This document shows, one piece after another, positions 32,468-44,105 of a stretch of DNA of 64,000 nt. The number at the start of each line of letters is the position of its first letter. Positions within the stretch are counted from its first letter, which is position 1. This DNA is from Viola odorata (lineage: Eukaryota; Streptophyta; Magnoliopsida; Malpighiales; Violaceae): contig OY829539.1 in the NCBI GenBank assembly GCA_963691705.1, forward strand, positions 42,169,656 through 42,233,655, given 5' to 3'. The position numbers and the translations under genes are program-made. The notes beneath the pieces are model-generated. The model saw only the letters and a program-made list of their open reading frames with translations, had not been told where the DNA came from and ran no database searches.

Positions 32468-32930
32468 TCCCCGGCAACGGCGCCAAAATTTGATTGCGTG
32501 TCGAGGGCATCAAATTTAGTTGTATAAAATATACAAAATGAGGGGTAGGAATACAACTTATCACTCGTCCACAAGGGACTCGTAGATCGTGATAAGAGGT
32601 TCGTGTATAGAGATCTTGTTGGGATTTTGTAATCTTGACTCGACTTCCTCGTCACTGGAGTTGAGGGGTTTTGTTTCTGCAATTAAGATAAACAAAGCAT
32701 AAAAGAGAACAAGCAATAATTAAATAAAAAGAAGCAATCTTAGGCAAAAGGAGATCTTAGCTACGATTGCAGATTGAGGTTGGTTGTGAACTGTCATGAG
32801 GTAACTCCTAGTAAGGGTGAATTCGTGAGCGATCTCCTTGTTTAATCGATCATCGACCTTAGATTTTATCCTTCTCTCTCATAACTCTGCTATAGATTGG
32901 GAGGAACCCCTTTCCAATCCTACTCTCCTC
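32468..32930 (-). mobile_element. Fragment G: Athila-like primer site and LTR end
   Basis: Read on the minus strand, TGGCGCCGTTGCCGGGGATC (32468-32487) is an Athila-type primer site. It is preceded by an LTR end near 32496 (GACACGCA). The adjoining 430 bases are LTR-like and not coding. F ends 61 bases to the left, and the Tat fragment E begins at about 32931. G is thus a remnant caught between two insertions. Confidence 0.65.
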
Positions 32931-33254
32931 CTTCCCTAGGGGGCACCAACCCCTAGTACTTCTGCGAAGTGACACGTGTAGTCTAGCTATCATGACTCTT
33001 TCTCCCACATTAATGAGGGATTCTCAAGCATTAAATGCTCTGAAAAAGTGGAATCGATTTTCAAACCAAGACAGGCGTAATAATGTGATGATCAAGATAA
33101 TGCGATGCAGCGTTAATTAAGTCGGCAGTCACCAAGGTAACACAAAAGAAGAAGATAACGCAACATAGATTAACTGTTATTATTTAAAAGAAGTTTGGAC
33201 ATTATTATTACAAAGAGAATGGCATCAATGTTTAGATCAAGAAAGAAACAACAA

Positions 33255-35374
33255 TTAACGGGGACGGGTAGAGCCTCCTGCGTCCCCCGCGGCATCCGAA
33301 TCATCCGATAACGGGAGCGTCTCAGTATCGCCGCCGTCGCCTACTTCTTCCTCCTCTGAGGAAAGAAAAGCTTCCTTGCTCCCGTTAATCTCACTCATTT
33401 TCGCAGAGGCATAGTCGGCTATCTTAGCAGGATCGAAAGTCCTACTGCGATAATAGTGTGCGAACCCGGCGGTAAAGGCCCACATAGCTTTTATCTTCCA
33501 CCAGCTTATCTTTGACGGAACCTTGGCTAAATCCGCGTTACAGGCCAATATCTCTTGTCAGCAGCCACCAACTCTACCTCTAAGGCTTCAACTTTGGCTT
33601 TCCCCTTGGATCTTTCCCTGGCAAGTTCAGCGCGGTAATCATCTAGCTCCGCTCGAGTACGATTCTAAAGTCCCGTTAAGTTCCTCACTTTGGCCAAGGC
33701 ATGGTCGAGCTGCTCCGTCGAGCCAGATGAACCTTGAAGTTTGCTGCGGTGGGCCTTGAGAAAATAATGCATTTTGCAAAAGCTAGCCAAAGAATCATTC
33801 ACAACATGCAAGCGCTGAATATCGGGGGGAAGTTGTAGCAACTTCTCTTCATCTTCAGGTGAACTGAACATCTCACCCACTAAAATTGCCGTTGGTTGAT
33901 CTCGCGATAACGGGTCCGATACCCCTAGGGCACGAAGCCCGTCAATTCTAAAGTTTGGCAGAATTGCTAACACAGGAAATGAAAGTAAAGAACAACGGTT
34001 GAGGAACTCTCACCGGTGGATCAGGAAGTACGCTCGAGCTCGGAGCTGGCACCACCACATCAGGAATAGAAGAAGAGATAGGAGAATGCGGGGCCTCAGT
34101 GGTAAGGGAAGAGCTTGTCGTCAACGGCGTTCCCATTGATACCATAGAAACCTCGATAACGGGGGAGGGTCTCGCTATTGGGGGAACCTCAGTTGACGGT
34201 GAAAGAACGTTGACCGCAGAGGAAGAGGGCATTAGTGGTGGAACATCAACACTCATCGAAGGGAAATCTTTGGCGGTACCAGAAGAAGTGGCAATATCAG
34301 AGAAAGCACGGCCCGTCCGTGGCGACAAAGGAGGACGCATGGCAGTCTCAGTCACCTGATTTTCCTTCTCTTCCCTGAGTCTCTTTCGCGGAGCCTTAGA
34401 AACCTGACGAAGGCAAGACTCTATGTCCATGTCTTCACCCTCACTCGCACCTTCGTAACGGGCAACCAATTCTCCACAAAGCGAGAAGCGCGAGTAGAAA
34501 CGCGCCCTCTTTGAAGGGCCGCCCCCGAAGTTCTTCTTTTCTTTAACGGGATGCTACAGTCAGGTGGAGCTCTAGAAAGCATAGAAGAAGACGTTGTTGG
34601 AGGAGGCACGGCTCTCAAACGAGCGTCATTCCCTTTGGACGATTGATCGATAACGCCTCCTGCAAAAAGTCACATCAGTAAATGAAAAGGAAAAACGATA
34701 ATGCTAGAATTTAAAGACTCACCTACGGCACACTCAGATAAAGGCCTATACAAAGCAATCTTTCGAATCTGAAAAGGCGTCTCCATCTCTAACAAGGCGT
34801 CAGCTTGAGCCAACTCCTTTCTAGACAAGATGACCGACTTCACCCAGTCAGTATCGGTGATGCCCCGGTTAAAGCCCCTATGCCACAAGTGGGAAGGCAA
34901 CTCAATAACAAAGAAACCACACTTCCAGTCATCAACGGTTTCTTCAAACTCTCGAAAATTTTGTCAGAAAGACTGAGCATATGCGTCATTCCATCTTGGA
35001 GTAACACTCACTAGACCATTGCGACAAGTGAGGCTAAAGAATTTATGAAACAAATCGACAGAAGGGGCAAGAATATTCTGCATTTCGTAGGCGCGGATGA
35101 AAGCATAGATACCACACCATGATGAGGGCGTTATCTGCGTCGGGTTAATCTTACATTGACACAGTATATCCTCTATCGAAGCATGAACAGGAAGGCGGAA
35201 ACCATAAAGAAACATCTTAAAATACAACATCCTAGGATTTCCCCACAAGACGTCGTGAAGTCTCATATACCTCTCTGAAAGTATAACGGTCTCATAAGTA
35301 AAAACACTTGCAGTATCCTCAATCTCAGAATCTATAGACTCTCGAGGGCCAGTCTGAGATCTCGTGCGACGCAT
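33255..35374 (-). pseudogene. Antisense Transposase_28-like gene of E (two exons)
   Basis: The first exon starts at 35374 (MRRTRSQ) and the last codons end at 33255. An intron with GTGAGT donor and GCAG acceptor lies at 34660-34722 (63 nt), at the same site and of the same length as in D. The N-terminal half resembles the 'putative gypsy-type transposon' domain (Transposase_28): FLYGFRLPVHASIEDILCQC and ITPSSWCGIYAFI segments. The middle is Ser/Thr/Pro-rich. The end (33255-33548) has a KISWW segment and an acidic serine-rich tail. Damage: a TGA after NDAYAQSF near 34962, an in-frame loss of about 20 codons near 35290, and a deletion frameshift near 34450. Function is unknown. Confidence 0.7.
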
Positions 35375-35882
35375 AACGAAGAGGTAGTAAAAAGGAAAAC
35401 CAGAAGAAAGTGAAATAGGGTACCTTAGAAAGAAGAACAGCAGAACAGACGGATCGCCTGAGTCGACGAGCAGTTGGGAAAATTTTCTTCAAGAAAAGAA
35501 GAAGAGCAGAGAATAGCAGGAAAAATTCAAAATACGAGTAAAAGTTTGAGAAGAAAGAAGTTGTTTCCTTTTAAAGGCCAAACCTGGCGAAGGCGACTAA
35601 TTGGCCAATCAGAATGAAACACACGTAAAACTGAAAATGGCACGTGGAAAGGTATCAGAAGAACATTTAAAGCCAAGCATTTATATCTTTAGAAGAAGAA
35701 GGCTGTTAACAACAAGAAGTTAAAAAGATGGTTGCGCGGAGCAGTAACCAACCGCTTGGCGTTAACTACCCAATGATTACAGAGTTAACGCAAGAACACA
35801 ACAACAAAGGAAAGAAAATGGGGAACGTTACTTTATTCATGAAAAAGCCATACGGCATCTACAATATGCATAACGGGCAAAG

Positions 35883-36314
35883 TCAGTCCTCGTCGAGCCA
35901 GTAAGAAGGCCAGTAGAAATCATCTACATCCGAAGATGGCAGTTCTGCGTCAAGTAAAGGGAAATGATCATCAGCCTTTTTCTCTTGGCCAAGCCTAAAC
36001 TGAGGGTCCTCTAAAGGCTTTTTCATCTTCGATGGAGTTGTGCACGAGCCCCCCTAGACGGCAGAAGCTGTAATTTCAGAACTAACATCGCTAACGGGGA
36101 TCCTTTCCATGAAATGACTGATGTGAGGAAATAGTTCATCACCCCTCCTTACAGGAGGAGTATAAGAATTCGAGCAAACGTCGAGGGACCCAGAAGTTTC
36201 CTTTTTCGATCTCTTACGACCTTTACATCGAGAAGGATAGTCAGAATCGGGAGAAGTTGGAGGAGTTGGTGGAGAGTCACGCTCATCCGCATCCATGGAA
36301 TATGAGTCGGCCAT
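35883..36314 (-). pseudogene. Antisense small ORF 'b' of E (MADSYSMDAD protein)
   Basis: The minus-strand frame starts at 36314 with MADSYSMDADERDSPPTPPT and has one stop at 36054-36056. It continues in frame to DDFYWPSYWLDED and a stop at 35883. It is acidic, Pro/Ser-rich and has a basic cluster (RCKGRKRSKK). It matches 54506-54964 in D. I do not recognise the family. Two independent copies that keep the same frame suggest it was once a real gene. Confidence 0.55.
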
Positions 36315-36947
36315 GAAATTGCAAGCAATCTCAACAGAGAAACGAAATGAAGATGAACAGGAAAAGAAAGAAAAATCCTATTAAATAGCCGTGGCGAAAG
36401 GGTATTCCTACCATTTCGCACGCCCTCTGAGGATAATTAATACTCCTTGAGAAGAATGATCATAATTACAAAATTAGATCCTGTGATCATGCCTGGTGGA
36501 TATTCGCACTGATCAAGAGATGCCGAAAAAATTTCCCAATCAGTTAGCACTGAGGAGGCGGCGTGAAATTAATGCAAGAAACGGTTAGCAGCAACCTTTA
36601 ATCACCATTTGGAAAACAAGGAAAAGTAAGTCTTGTAGGAATCCGATCAACGGCAGGCCCATTTTCAGTTGGGCTAAGGTTAGTCCCAACTAACACGACG
36701 TTTACACACAACAAAGAGCAGAATGTCACAAGCAATATAACGGGAAGATTTTTTATTTATGGCCTAAACGGCCTGAACGGCCTGAACGTACATCCGGATA
36801 CATATAAAATACAAAAGAAAAGACAAAGGAACATAAGGACGGCTGCAAGCGGTCAGGCATTGGACCCGGCATCGTGATCTGGCACAGAAGGAATCTCCCT
36901 CAGAGTGTCCGCAATGGAGGTCCGTTCAGAGGATCAAACCCTTATGC

Positions 36948-37233
36948 CCTTCAAGTAGCACCCCAACAGATCCTTCCTTTGCTGCAGCATAGTGATAACC
37001 ACCTAGATGTGGGAAACGGCGGCGGCCAACTTCGATACACTCTCTAGAGGACTGAAATCTTCCAGGGAAGCCGCACCTTCCCTAGACAGAAGAGGGGTCA
37101 TCATCCCCTGAAGTTCCAGAATGTCATCAGAAGTCTTGATCAGCATGGTCTCCAGAAAGCCAACGTCGTCTTCGGTGAGATTCTTCAAAGTATGAGCCTT
37201 GGAGATCAGGAAATTTCTGGTCAGTTCATCCAT
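36948..37233 (-). pseudogene. Antisense small ORF 'a' of E (MDELTRN protein), broken
   Basis: It starts MDELTRNFLISKAHTLKNL at 37233 and matches the intact 118-codon copy in D (53597-53953). A CAG-to-TAG type stop ends it after 76 codons, and a further stop follows near 36945. It is helical and Leu-rich, family unknown. It lies within a few hundred bases of the element's 3' end, so it may overlap the LTR. Confidence 0.6.
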
Positions 37234-37638
37234 GGTGAAAATGTCAGAAGAAATGCAGAAAAAATAAGAAGAATTAATGCAGTAGAAGACCCAATTTATA
37301 GGCCCGAAGGAATGACGGTTTGAAAAAATATATCTCTCGGTAATCGAGCCACCCCGTTACCTTGAAGACCGTTGAGCAGACAAGGCTAAAAATGAAGCGA
37401 CAACCCTTGGTGAACACTTGGGCTCGTTTTCAGTTGGGCTTATGATAACTATATACGTAACTCTAGGATGGTCGACATCAGCGGGGGCGCGGGGGCGCGT
37501 GGGGGGGGTGTCACGCGTTATCCAGCTACACGCACGACGTTATCCCATCCTAGGCAAGCCATGACGTCACTTGAGGGACGTGGGCATTATCTTCCCATGA
37601 TAACGCCCACACCCTAGACATAACACTCACATTTTGCC

Positions 37639-37646
37639 TATAAATA
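37639..37646 (+). promoter_or_regulatory. TATA box in the LTR of E
   Basis: TATAAATA in GCCTATAAATACCC lies about 200 bases before the LTR end. This is appropriate for sense transcription of the element. The counterpart in D is at 53150-53157 on the minus strand. Confidence 0.65.
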
Positions 37647-37847
37647 CCCTACCATTCAAGACAAAAAGTAAGCCTACGATCGCTAGTCAAACCCCTGCCA
37701 TTTGGAACAGCCATACTGACTTAAGCATCGGAGTGTCTAAGTAAGAGACTACCTCCGGCGCTTTGCAGGTACACAGGACGGCAAGCACAATGATTCCGAT
37801 CGGCCATCTTCCTCACCTACCCTTCTCCAGAACCCCGAATCTTATCA

Positions 37848-38166
37848 GACATCACATAGTCGCTCATTTTCATATCCGCCGATCTTGAAGGATACCAATA
37901 CTTGTTCCTTCACCTTCACTTCCCCATTATCATTAAACCAATGAAGCGAGTATGGCTTAGGGTGTTGGGTGGTAGGTAGATTCAACTTGTGCACTAGAAG
38001 ATGGCTTGTTGCATCCACCACACTTCCATTATCAAGGATTAATGATGCAACTTTTCCTTGTATTTCAAAATGAGAATGGGAAAGATTTTCCATTTGATCC
38101 ATACAAGCGCCTTCCTTCTTTGTTTGAGTATTTAAACTTCTCCTTATCACTAGTGTCATTGCCGAG
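37848..38166 (-). pseudogene. Protease fragment of a chromovirus-like Ty3/Gypsy element (H)
   Basis: The minus-strand translation contains LNLPTTQHPKPYSLHWFND and GEVKVKEQVLVSFKIG, typical of the Gag/protease region of plant chromoviruses. The active-site DxG segment reads LILDNGSVVDATS, so the usual Asp-Gly-Gly-Ser is altered. The fragment is cut on the left by the LTR of E and on the right by the LTR of C. About 105 residues are left. It may belong with the LTR at 48512-49642. Confidence 0.75.
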
Positions 38167-39761
38167 TGATCATCACTCAAATGTACTTAAAATTTATCTT
38201 GATGCCTAAATGCACAAGTAAATGTGTACAGGGCAAGACAGGGTTGAACAATAGAGATTGAAGGAATAATGATTCAATTTAAGCGTATGACAGGGAACAA
38301 ATGCAACCAAACATAAAAGTAACACTTTGGGGGGGTTTGATTTGATGTTGATTAACGAATTAATCAACACAGAAGCGGAAGCTAAGAAGAGCTTACAAGA
38401 TAATTAAATAAGACAGATATCCAGGGCACGACAGTAAAAATGCAATCCAGGGCAAGATATATAAAAGTAATTTGAGGGCAAGAAAAGCAGTGAAACAGAT
38501 AATAATCAGATAGGAAGAGATCTTAGCAAAATGTATTCTCGGGTTGGTTTCTAGGTCAGTTAATCATTGGCACAAAAATAATCCAAACTCGAGTACAGAT
38601 CTGCTATAGGGTCCATGTTTCCACGTAGGCCCCCTGCTCACCTTCATAGGTAGAAGCCACCCCCCGTTTCCACATATGAGGTGGCCTTGACGTTTCGCCG
38701 TCCTCCTAGGCAGGAATACGGGGAGGCACTACTCAAAACGCCCATGAAGTGGAGGCGAGACAAATCTAGGGTGTGACATCTCAGTTCGTCACGCTCGCAT
38801 CACATACCCTAAATGACCGTTTACCCCTAGACAAAAGACCTCTCGCGATGACTTTCGCTAGGTGTCTACTAATATCTCAAGGATTCACGTCAGTTATAAC
38901 CAAGAGAATGATGTTACTCATGCGGAAATGAAAACAGTTGATCAGGCCCTAGACATTTCTAAATGAGCATGGGATTAAAATGGTAAACAACCATATGCAA
39001 CAAGAGAATATATTAAGCATGCATTAGGCCTCCTAACCGAACCTTATAACCCTTGAAACACCCTTTACTAAGAGGATAGTATTTAGCTACTCATACTATA
39101 ATATAAACAGTAGATAGTAATAATCATGCCATAAAAAGAATAAAAGGAAAGGGATTAGAAGGAACCGAAGGATTAATTAATAATCAAGGAGGAAATCTTG
39201 CTCCTTTACAAACTGGTGGTTGCTTCAAATACCAAGAGAATAAGATCCTTAGAAATTAGGGTAAAAGATGAAGTGATGTCAAAATATCCTAGGACAGTCG
39301 TCCTTACAAAAACCCTAAAACTAAGCTTATATAGGCTAAAACTAGCTAGGGGACAAAATAGCTACGGGGAGAGAGAAACAATGGGGGCTTGACAACACAT
39401 GTCCTTCAAGAGAATATTCTGGAATCTCTGGCGTGCCTAGCATCTTCTAGAAGCACATGGAATCCCGTGCGGATCTTTGAAGATGCTTCTCTTTGGTTTT
39501 CGCTTGAGAGAAGAAACAGACATATCGCGGGCGGGAGACAGCTAACTGGTCTGGTTAGCATCATGGGCTCGACGACAATCTAGTCTTCTAGGCCTTGACA
39601 CTGGAAATCCTCAGAAATACTCCAAAAATGCTTCTTTTCGATCTTTTCCTTCTATTGGCGTTGATCTGCAATAAAGATAGAAATAAGGGTTAAATGCCAG
39701 AATCATGCCCCCGAAAGGGCTAGAAAAGAAGGTAAAATCGCGACTATGAAACATGCTATCA
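38167..39761 (-). repeat. 3' LTR of element C
   Basis: 1595 bp. On the minus strand it starts TGATAGCATG at 39761 and ends GATGATCA at 38167, the same termini as B. A TATATAAG box lies near 39325-39333. The block with ACCCCCCGTTTCCACATATG (38656-38680) is shared with the LTRs of A and B and the fragment at 52391. Confidence 0.85.
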
Positions 39762-39800
39762 AACATCCCCACACTGTCCCAATGCTCGCCCTTGAGCATT
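39762..39800 (-). promoter_or_regulatory. Polypurine tract and hairpin of C
   Basis: On the minus strand, AATGCTCAAGGGCGAGCATT is followed by GGGACAGTGTGGGGATGTT and the LTR. The stem is 7 bp plus one A-C mismatch, otherwise as in A and B. The arrangement and spacing are conserved. Confidence 0.75.
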
Positions 39801-41593
39801 AGCAAAATTGAAAAACTACCTCACACAATAACATACATCTTCAACCTCCAACACACGAAATAGACATGACATCCAACAAACTGCACCCGACCAGAATATA
39901 TCCAGACCTAGAAAAGTGCCTGCATCTGGTTGATAGGATAACGACCCTACCAACAAAACTTTCCCAGACCAAGCCTATTCACCAACATTCCTCACCTAGA
40001 TATATGTTTGCACTCACACTCGCAACAAAATATGTGTTTAGGTTATCACTCAAGAATGCAAATAACACAACACAGGCAGAGCTTGCACGTCAATCTGAGT
40101 ACTGTAGGTCACATGCGAGGGCAATCTAGCGATCAGAGGTGACTTTGCAAAAAAAGAAAAAGAAGATAAAGGAAAAGGAAAAGGAAAGAAGCAGGAGACA
40201 GTACGGGGTGGAGCGAGATAAAGGGAGCAGAGATAAAGGGAGAAGAGAAAAAAGAAAAGAGAAGAAAATAAAAGAAAAGGAGAAGAAAACAAATCTAGGG
40301 GAAGAATTCCTTGGCCTGAAAGAAGGCGAGACAGTGAGCAACACTCGCTGAAGAAGGATGATGGAGAGGGCTAGATGATGGCTTCGGCTTTCTTCAGTGG
40401 GTGGAGAGATCTCTTGTTGCTTCTGGGGCTCGAATGGTTGCCTTATGCTATGCCTCCTCTACTTTTATTCAAAATTTTATTATTAATTTTTTTTAATTTT
40501 TTTTTAATTTTTTTAAAACAGCAGGCATTTATGTTTCCTCTTTTTCCGCTCGGGAATTGCATCGGTATTTAATTTCCTCTTTTTTCGAACTGGAGCTGGG
40601 GCTGGCAGAGCTTTAAATACTGCTTGGGGCGCTTGGTTTCGAGGGCTTGGAGATTGACTTTTACTTCCCCACACTTGAGTTTTGGTATGGTGAGGAAGTA
40701 ACGTTACATTGTTGTCGTGGCCTCGATACTTGATTTATGCGCTCGCTCTTTCATTCCCTTGATAGTATTTCTTCACACACTTATCTTCTTCGGAATCTAG
40801 GCCCTACCTTTTTGTGATGAAGAGTGTTACTCACCTGCCAAGGAAGAGACAAAGAAAGGGAGCAGATGGTTAGAAGTGAATGGAGAATGGGAGTTGAGGG
40901 CATGAAAAAGGAAAGAGGAGAAGATGGAGAAAGAGAGGAAACAGATGAACAATAAAGATAAGAAAATAAAATTTTTGCAAAGTTTCTCGTCGTTTCGCTG
41001 CTTTCCCTCATCTAATGGTGCCTATACCCAGGGATATTATGCAAACCTAAACAGTGCCTAGTCAAGCATTTCACTCAAGAATAAAAGGCATGAAGCTTGA
41101 AGTGCTCACGGGGTCAATTGTGACTACTAGTGTCTAGGGCAAGATTGGATATAAGGGCTACAAGCCTAGATATGCATGGCCAGGCATAGATGCGATGAAT
41201 GACATGTTTCTCTTATGCATCAAGAGTTAAAAATGCATGTCGATTATGAGGGTTTGAAAATCATGCAGTGGGAAAATTTCCTAGCAAAGCTAAAATAAAA
41301 TCCGAAAAAGAAAAATCTGAAAAACATGCAATCATGCAACAAGCGGAAAATAATCATGCAAACAGACACACAAATAAATCCCTCCCCACACTTAGGCAGC
41401 GCATTATCCTCAATGCGGGAAGGGCACACAAATAAGTTCATGAAAAATTAAAGGAGTACAGTACGAGATAAAGGAAAGCATAAAAACTGTTTCAGAACCC
41501 TCCTCGAGGGCAAGAAATGGAAAATTGTTCCGGGGAGAGGGGGAGGGGTCATTGGGGTGGGAGGTTTCGTCTAGCAACTTCAGCCGTCAAGGC
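39801..41593 (-). other. 3' untranslated region of C
   Basis: No gene is supported. It shows the same order of conserved blocks as A and B: GCATTGAGGATAATGCGCTG-like text near 41400, an A-rich tract (T-rich on plus, 40455-40515), a purine/pyrimidine tract at 40148-40290 and the GAGTGTGAGTGCAAACA block near 40008-40025. Confidence 0.65.
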
Positions 41594-43542
41594 CTAAAGT
41601 TCCATGAGAAGCGTCTGGGCTTGATCATAAACAAGCGTCGGGGTCGAGAGCTTGAATGTTGTTGATGCTTCGGGGGCTCGCCTTGATGTCTCTGCTTGGG
41701 CTGGATGGTCTGATGAGGATCGGGGTCTTGACAAATCCGGGTAGCTGAAGTCGCCACCAGACTTGCCGAAGATCTTCTCCGCAGCAGGAGTACAACCTGT
41801 AGAGAAACTCAGCACACCTCGTGAGATACATAAATGACCCATAGCATCTAAGGTACGGACATCTAAATCTTTGAACGCTAGGGGTTCAGATAGGTTGCTG
41901 GCATACAAGTCTAGATTACGCAATTTAACCGCAAGCAAAGAGATAAGGGAGCCAAAAATGGGGCCTCGAGAGCCATTTTGAACATGCAGAATACCCGAGG
42001 CAACCCAAAATCCTAAGTTAACCCTACGCTTATGCTTCATGCACCATAAAAAGAAAAGCTCTTGCAATGACAGCTGGCCCAAGGATCCAAATCGACCCGA
42101 GTAAGTGAGGGCTAGATATCGGTCCACAATACGCAAGGCAGGATCCACAATTTCGTGGGCTTTACTAGACTTAGGGTCAAACTTTATACTAGGGTCATTA
42201 GTGAGCTCTCGAAATGCAGCAGTAGCATCAAAAACACCGGGAATCATAGTTAAAGCATTTTTATAGGGGGCAGAATTTAACTCATCAAGCTTAACAAAAT
42301 CAAGCAAACAATTAAACTCATTAAGGGACAGTTGTTCCCATTTGTTAGCTAATCTGAAATTGACTAAACCAGGGGTGGAAGGATTGGGACCAAATTTGCC
42401 CTTAGGCTTAAAACTATCAGATTTTACCCAAAAAGTGGTGAAGAACTCGAGTGAGAGTTCAACAAAGGTTGGGTGTTCTAAAAAGAACAGTGGTTCCCAA
42501 CCGATATTAGCAATGAACTCTCGAACTCGAGATTCGATGCCCATCTTGGCCAAAAATTCCAGATCTAGGCGTGTACAGGAGCTAACGCCTTTGGAGTTCA
42601 ATTGATGCAGTTTATCAATAGAGGGCTTGTCGTTAAAAACTAACCAATCATGCAAAATAGAAAGGTCAGATGTCACCTGGGTGTTGTTCGTTCGAGGGGC
42701 AGAAGGGGGAACTGGCGTCTGGACCTCGACAGCTGCAGTGTCGGAACCTCGAGCCTTCTTGGAGGTCGAGGCCTTGACTTTGCTGGAAGATGGCAGCTTT
42801 CGCTTCTTGTGCACCGACGGTTCTTCTGCCGGCGGCTCCGCTTTGGCCGGAGTCTTTGCCTTGCCCTTCTTCGCCGTCGATTTAGGTACGACCTCCTTCT
42901 CTCTTTTCTTCTTTTCAGCGGCTTCTTTCTCTGCTGCTCTTTAGGCCTCGAGATCCTCAACATCATCATCTTCTTCTTCATCGGCCTCACCGCTCTCTCT
43001 AGTACCCTCCTCTTTACCGGTGGTGGTCTGATCGACTTCCTCCTCCTCTGTGTCGATGACCTCCTCATCCTCAGGCTCTGATTCGAACACAAGGATGTCC
43101 TTGAGGACTTCCTTCACTGATAGGTTGAGCTCGGGGGCCAGAAAATCATTAATGGCGGCATCCAACGGGAGCTTCCTAGCCGTTGGCGATGCCTTTTCGG
43201 GGGCGGGCTTGGTTTTAGGCTTGGCGATCGAAGATCTGAGAGGGAGCTTGACTACGTGGCTAGATCTGGTTGTGATCGAAGTTGGTGGGATGGAGCTGGT
43301 GATTTCAAGGTCAGCGTCTTCCTCGACAAGAGTGAACTCCGCGTCTCTGGATTCAGAAGGTGGGGACGACGCTCGGGGCTGTGGAATGGGGGAGCCATGG
43401 GTGGAGGGAGGAGTGGATTTTTGAAGGAGGTAGGGGTGGCGGAGAGAGATTTTTATTTTGATTTTGACGGAGCCGGGCTTTCAAGGCTCTCAGGGTGTAG
43501 TCCTGCGGCAAGCTTTTTGATGGGTTTCTTGGTCTTAGCCAT
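41594..43542 (-). pseudogene. ORF2 (ATHILA ORF-1 family) of element C
   Basis: It starts MAKTKKPIKK at 43542 and ends at 41594. The C-terminal 406 codons are open and align throughout with residues about 340-690 of B's ORF2: FNDKPSIDKL, NFRLANKWEQLSLNEFN and LQELFFLWCMKHKRRVNLG. Upstream there are frame changes between 43453 and 43165 and a TAA near 42939 in an acidic region. Conservation of the ordered domain against a fast-changing N-terminus suggests that the domain is the functional part. No transmembrane pattern is seen. Confidence 0.8.
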
Positions 43543-44105
43543 GGCTAATGGTGATGGGGGAGGACAGTGGTGAAGGAGACGTTTGAGAGAGATAGTGAGT
43601 ATTTGGTGTTTGAGAGAGAGTGTGTTTTGTTGTTGTGAAGAGAGTAAGGACGAATAGGGAGCGTGGGAAAGAGAAAAGGGGCTGACGCGGGCATTAAATG
43701 ACGCAGCTTTTTCATCAATGAGGGTCACTTTTCTGTCCCTTTATTAGACGACGTGGCGCCTTGGACTTGAAGAACAACGGCTCGTGCGTATCCCAACCAC
43801 CTAAATAGGAGAAAAACTTTTTAAAATTTAAAAAGGAGGTAGTTAAATACGATAATGACAAAATGAGAGAATAAAGGCTAATGACAGCTAATAAAAAGGA
43901 ATAAAATCGTCTAGGAAAGGGAAAGGTCAGAGTTTAAAGGAGAAAACCAAGGGATGAAACACGGAAATAAAATCAGAGGCAAAATAAAAATAAAAATAGA
44001 AAAATCTAAAAGATATGGAAAAGATAAAGGGAAGAGAGAGAGAGATTGAATGGCATATGAAACGCCTCCAATGGGGCCTGTTTAAGCGTCGGGACCTCGA
44101 CGTTG

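Larger units (their letters stand above)
32931..37847 (+). mobile_element. Element E: 3' part of a Tat/Retand-like retrotransposon
   Basis: This block is homologous, in inverted orientation, to 52949-58111 in element D. On the plus strand it ends with an LTR end CTTATCA at 37847 and has a TATA box at 37639-37646. It carries genes only on the minus strand, antisense to the element. No pol is present, and the left edge (about 32931) is a truncation. The 5' boundary of the LTR was not resolved. Confidence 0.75.

Noticed and set aside
35800..36700. Left boundary of the LTR of E
   Set aside because: Several purine runs followed by TG are possible (for example near 35815 and 36620) and none could be confirmed without a second LTR.
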